From the NCBI GenBank assembly GCA_965119685.1, contig OZ221971.1:1674001-1738000 (forward strand): a stretch of 64,000 nt of DNA, read 5' to 3'. Below the pieces are notes generated by a model. The model saw only the letters and a program-made list of their open reading frames with translations. It was not told where the DNA came from and did no database searches. Positions 61,903 through 64,000 of this stretch are shown here, piece after piece. The translations under genes and the position numbers were made by a program. How positions within the stretch are numbered: position 1 is the first letter of the stretch; each line of letters opens with the position of its first letter. The DNA is from Merdibacter sp965119685 (lineage in GTDB: Bacteria > Bacillota_I > Bacilli_A > Erysipelotrichales > Erysipelotrichaceae).

Positions 61903-62097
61903 CACTGCGCCATTGCAGGCGAACGCTTCCTTGTTGTTTATTGCCGTGGCAGATGAATAGTATTTTTATCATATCTCTTATATCCCTTCATAAGCCTTCA
62001 AACCTTGGTATTATGGGCTTTCCGGCGCTTTTTTTGATTTTTCTGTTTTGCCCTAAACTCATGCAATTCTGTAAATCTACGCAAATTCACGGGCAAA

Positions 62098-62120
62098 TGG
62101 TGTAGTAATTGGTGTAGTAA
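62098..62120. repeat. Tandem repeat at the end of the conjugative element
   Basis: TGGTGTAGTAA occurs twice, at 62098 and 62110, one base apart, just beyond the integrase stop. It is a possible end or attachment sequence of the element. Confidence 0.4.
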
Positions 62121-62132
62121 CTCGGTTCCGTT

Positions 62133-62405
62133 TCAGCCTGATTTTCTCTGCTTTACCGGCGCGCTGACTTCCTTTAGGTCAATGGTTTTTGCCATCTGCT
62201 CCGCCGGCCGGTCATAGCTTGCATGGGTATAGACGTTCAGTGTCACTCCCACATCGGAGTGTCCCATCACATACTGCAAGGTCTTAATATCCATACCGGC
62301 GTTTGCCATGTTGGTACAGAAAGTATGGCGGAACACATGGGGCGTGATGTGCGGCAGCGGTTTCTCCGGGTGCAATTTTCTGTACTTCTTCATCGCCCAG
62401 CACAT
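62133..62405 (-). pseudogene. C-terminal fragment of a Tn916/Tn1549-like integrase
   Basis: About 90 residues of a tyrosine recombinase remain: HVFRHTFCTNMANAG (the HxxR box), GHSDVGVTLNVYTH (with the nucleophile tyrosine) and a normal C terminus. The match begins near MKKYRKLHPEKPLPHITP. Everything upstream in the same frame is repeat-derived sequence, so the N-terminal arm-binding domain and the first catalytic arginine are lost. It cannot be active alone. Confidence 0.85.
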
Positions 62406-62470
62406 AGCCCCGGCGCGGGGGCGGAGAAAGCTGATACCGGCGGGGCGGGGCTGCGGTGTGCCGTTTCCTT

Positions 62471-62670
62471 TTGCCGCTGATAAAGCGAATGGGACGGCGG
62501 TTTTTACCCGCTGTTCTTCCTTTCCGCTAAAGTTACTGTTGAAACGGGTTTTTCTGCCCGCAGATAGCGCAACTTTTCCCTTTTCGCTAAAGATACAAAT
62601 GAAACGGGCTGTTCTACCCGCTGTTCCTTGCATTACTATCAATCCGTCGGGGCGGTATTCTGCCCGCTGA
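62471..62670. repeat. Four imperfect hairpin repeats with a 50-60 base period
   Basis: Units near 62491, 62541, 62601 and 62651 each have a G-rich arm (GAAACGGG or GGGACGGCGG), a T-rich loop and a C-rich arm (TGCCCGC or TACCCGC). CGCTAAAG precedes the second and third. They lie where the integrase gene is cut. The remaining bases to 62978 contain no gene I recognise. Confidence 0.5.
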
Positions 62671-62978
62671 TCGGGGATTTTCGCAATTTTTTTCTTACTT
62701 CTTATCGTTCCGGCGGCGGGGGAAATGCCAAAGTTCCCCTTACTCCCTACAAACCATAAAAAGAGGAAAATGACGGGGATTTTTCCCTCTTTGTTCTCTA
62801 ATACAGGAAAAATTTTGAAACGCCGAATGAAAAGTAAATTTTTTCCACAATCCCTTACACGGACAGCCGCCGGATTTTGCCAATCGGACAATGAAAAAAG
62901 CAGCAAATCTTTTCAGACTTACTGCTTTTCGCTGCCGCCGGTGCGGTGGGTTATTCAATTAGTTTGACAAACTGGGAT

Positions 62979-63257
62979 TTATCCCTTTCCAATAACCCAT
63001 TTATCCGTTTGCTTTTCCCTTGTTGCATAATAACCACATGGCATATCTACTAAAGCTCCAATAGAATTATCTAACTCAAAAACAAACTTCAAAGAAACTA
63101 ATTTAGCGTCATCCATTTCGTGTGTTTGCCCACATAAGAATTGCCACATACCGTCATCTTCATCGTGCGATACAAACAGAATAGGAGATTCTCCATTCAT
63201 CACATGACAACAGATAATAGTTGCAGTATTCGGTGCATCATAAAAAGGAAATTCCAT
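62979..63257 (-). CDS. Small protein resembling DUF2185 / Imm33 immunity proteins
   Basis: A 92-residue soluble protein. FVSHDEDDGMWQFLCGQTHEMDDAKLVSL resembles the DUF2185-type pattern found in proteins proposed to be immunity proteins; this is recalled family knowledge, not a search. The start follows GGGAGG. No toxin gene is visible beside it. Its place in a decayed mobile element suggests it arrived as cargo. Confidence 0.55.
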   Translation of the reverse strand: MEFPFYDAPNTATIICCHVMNGESPILFVSHDEDDGMWQFLCGQTHEMDDAKLVSLKFVFELDNSIGALVDMPCGYYATREKQTDKWVIGKG

Positions 63258-63340
63258 GTGTAATCCTCCCTTACAAATTCCAATTTGTCGCTAACTTTAT
63301 TATATTCTATTTCATCTCATAAGTATAGCTGTATGCAGTG

Positions 63341-63545
63341 CTATCTGCCAAAATCGTATTTGAAGATTGTGGTCAATAGCTTTTCTGTGATGTAGTCCTC
63401 CGCGTCCCGGTCTACTTATCCATTGACCAGAGAATAGTAACAGATAAGCCCCCCGGTAATGCTGCAAGACAGCGTTGACCGCCTCCGGCTTGCCGCTGGT
63501 GGCTTTGATGATTATTTCGTATGGGAGAAGCCGGTTATTTCTCAT
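63341..63545 (-). pseudogene. Tn916-orf8-like helix-turn-helix gene, broken
   Basis: It begins MRNNRLLPYEIIIKATSGKP, a segment typical of small regulators of Tn916/Tn1549-like elements. After HYRG a run of G shifts the frame. The next frame continues with CYYSLVNG, a TAA stop where Gln is expected, then VDRDAEDYITEKLLTTIF and FGR before the true stop at 63341. It thus has both a frameshift and a nonsense change. Confidence 0.75.
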
Positions 63546-63639
63546 ACGCCATTCCCTCCATTTCCTCATAAAGCCGCTGTATAGACTTACGGATACGGCG
63601 GGCGGGGCTGTCAACGGCGGCGCGGTAAGCGTCGTTCAT
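63535..63639 (-). CDS. 34-residue element-encoded small protein or fragment
   Basis: Begins MNDAYRAAVDSPARR and ends EEMEGMAYEK; its last codons overlap the start of the following regulator gene. Similar sequence precedes that regulator in Tn916/Tn1549-like elements. It may be complete or only the tail of a longer gene. Confidence 0.45.
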   Translation of the reverse strand: MNDAYRAAVDSPARRIRKSIQRLYEEMEGMAYEK

Positions 63640-63704
63640 CTTGACCGCCCTCTAGCTCGGCTGGCTTTGCCCCTTAAAGATTGCTGTAATTTGGGCTGGA
63701 CTAT

Positions 63705-63713
63705 GATATAATC
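63705..63713 (+). promoter_or_regulatory. Extended -10 promoter for the AraC-type gene
   Basis: TGATATAAT lies 36 bases before the start codon. Confidence 0.5.
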
Positions 63714-63748
63714 AGAACAAGACAAAAGCGTATTTGTGAGGCGATAGC

Positions 63749-64000
63749 ATGGAAAACTTTAATGAAATTTTAAGTTCATACATAAGCCGGTTTGAATTAA
63801 CAAATGGGCTTAATAAAACTGCCATTCCCTATATTTCTGTCTTGTTCTGCAATCGACATAATTTTCTTTTGCCGGATATGGGAAATCCCTACATTCTCCT
63901 TGTGGTAGACGGAAATATGCGGCTTTACAATGAGAACGGATTTTGCGATTATTCTCCGGGACAATATTTTATTTCTGCCATTGACAGTCCTCGGACAGCA
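63749..64000 (+). CDS. AraC-family regulator, N-terminal part (runs off the window)
   Basis: 84 codons are visible with no stop. LLVVDGNMRLYNENGFCDYSPGQYFISAIDSP resembles the ligand-binding N-terminal domain of the AraC_N type. The DNA-binding domain would lie beyond the window. The start follows GTGAGGCG. It may be the first gene beyond the decayed element. Confidence 0.65.
   Translation, partial: MENFNEILSSYISRFELTNGLNKTAIPYISVLFCNRHNFLLPDMGNPYILLVVDGNMRLYNENGFCDYSPGQYFISAIDSPRTA

Noticed and set aside
62471..62670. CRISPR array
   Set aside because: Units are not identical, spacers are not distinct from repeats, spacing varies, and no cas genes are near.
62406..62906. N-terminal part of the integrase frame
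   Set aside because: The frame is open, but the translation consists of repeat-derived sequence without the arm-binding or catalytic features of an integrase.

Overview
The window is chromosomal DNA of a spore-forming, probably anaerobic Bacillota, and I infer a gut member of the Erysipelotrichia. Five sporulation genes (spoIIIAH, spoIVB, spo0A, spoIIM, spoIVA) lie beside a complete V-type ATPase, MurT/GatD, NfnAB and 1-deoxyxylulose synthase. The block spoIIIAH - asp23 - nusB - xseA - xseB - ispA - dxs - tlyA - recN - spoIVB - spo0A follows the Bacillus subtilis order, without accBC, folD and ahrC and with a 5'-nucleotidase inserted. Class and genus are inferences; no rRNA gene is present. 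I saw no tRNA gene and no CRISPR array.

Layout. 1-4100: tRNA thiolation (ttcA, leftward), then truB, ribF and a RelA/SpoT-like gene rightward. 4200-15200: the sporulation and housekeeping block above. 15300-20050: dinB, spoIIM, a tRNA methyltransferase, xerD and an Mrp/NBP35 ATPase. 20650-25700: a hypothetical gene, a large structured RNA candidate with a 143-bp inverted-repeat element behind it, murT-gatD, degV and a small membrane protein gene. 26000-34650 (leftward): a nine-gene V-ATPase operon. 35000-40400 (leftward): K+ uptake (TrkA and TrkH types) behind an attenuator-like leader, a metal-efflux operon (ArsR sensor, HMA protein, P-type ATPase) and HU. 40540-48420 (leftward): spoIVA, prfC, gpsA, der, cmk, a tail-anchored protein and efp. 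48506-50237: an IS30-family insertion with a 13-bp target duplication. 50460-53130: a small RNA candidate and nfnAB. 53175-56785: aroD leftward, then rightward an aromatic operon (aroE-aroK fusion and DAHP synthase) behind a Phe/Tyr leader-peptide attenuator. 57000-61820: YgjP-type protein, radical SAM protein, class I amidotransferase, VTT membrane protein, MFS transporter, cupin. 62100-64000: decayed remains of a Tn916/Tn1549-like conjugative element and the start of an AraC-type regulator.

How it fits together. Ion handling (V-ATPase, K+ uptake, metal export) and redox balance (NfnAB) sit next to envelope and translation functions. Spo0A boxes overlap the likely spo0A promoter, and spoIVA has a SigE-like promoter, so the sporulation circuitry looks intact. 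The most interesting material is between genes: two unassigned structured RNAs (about 360 and 155 nt), a Phe/Tyr attenuator, an attenuator-like leader before the K+ transporter and a hairpin that buries the spoIVB ribosome binding site. All RNA foldings were done by eye and need covariance and expression tests.
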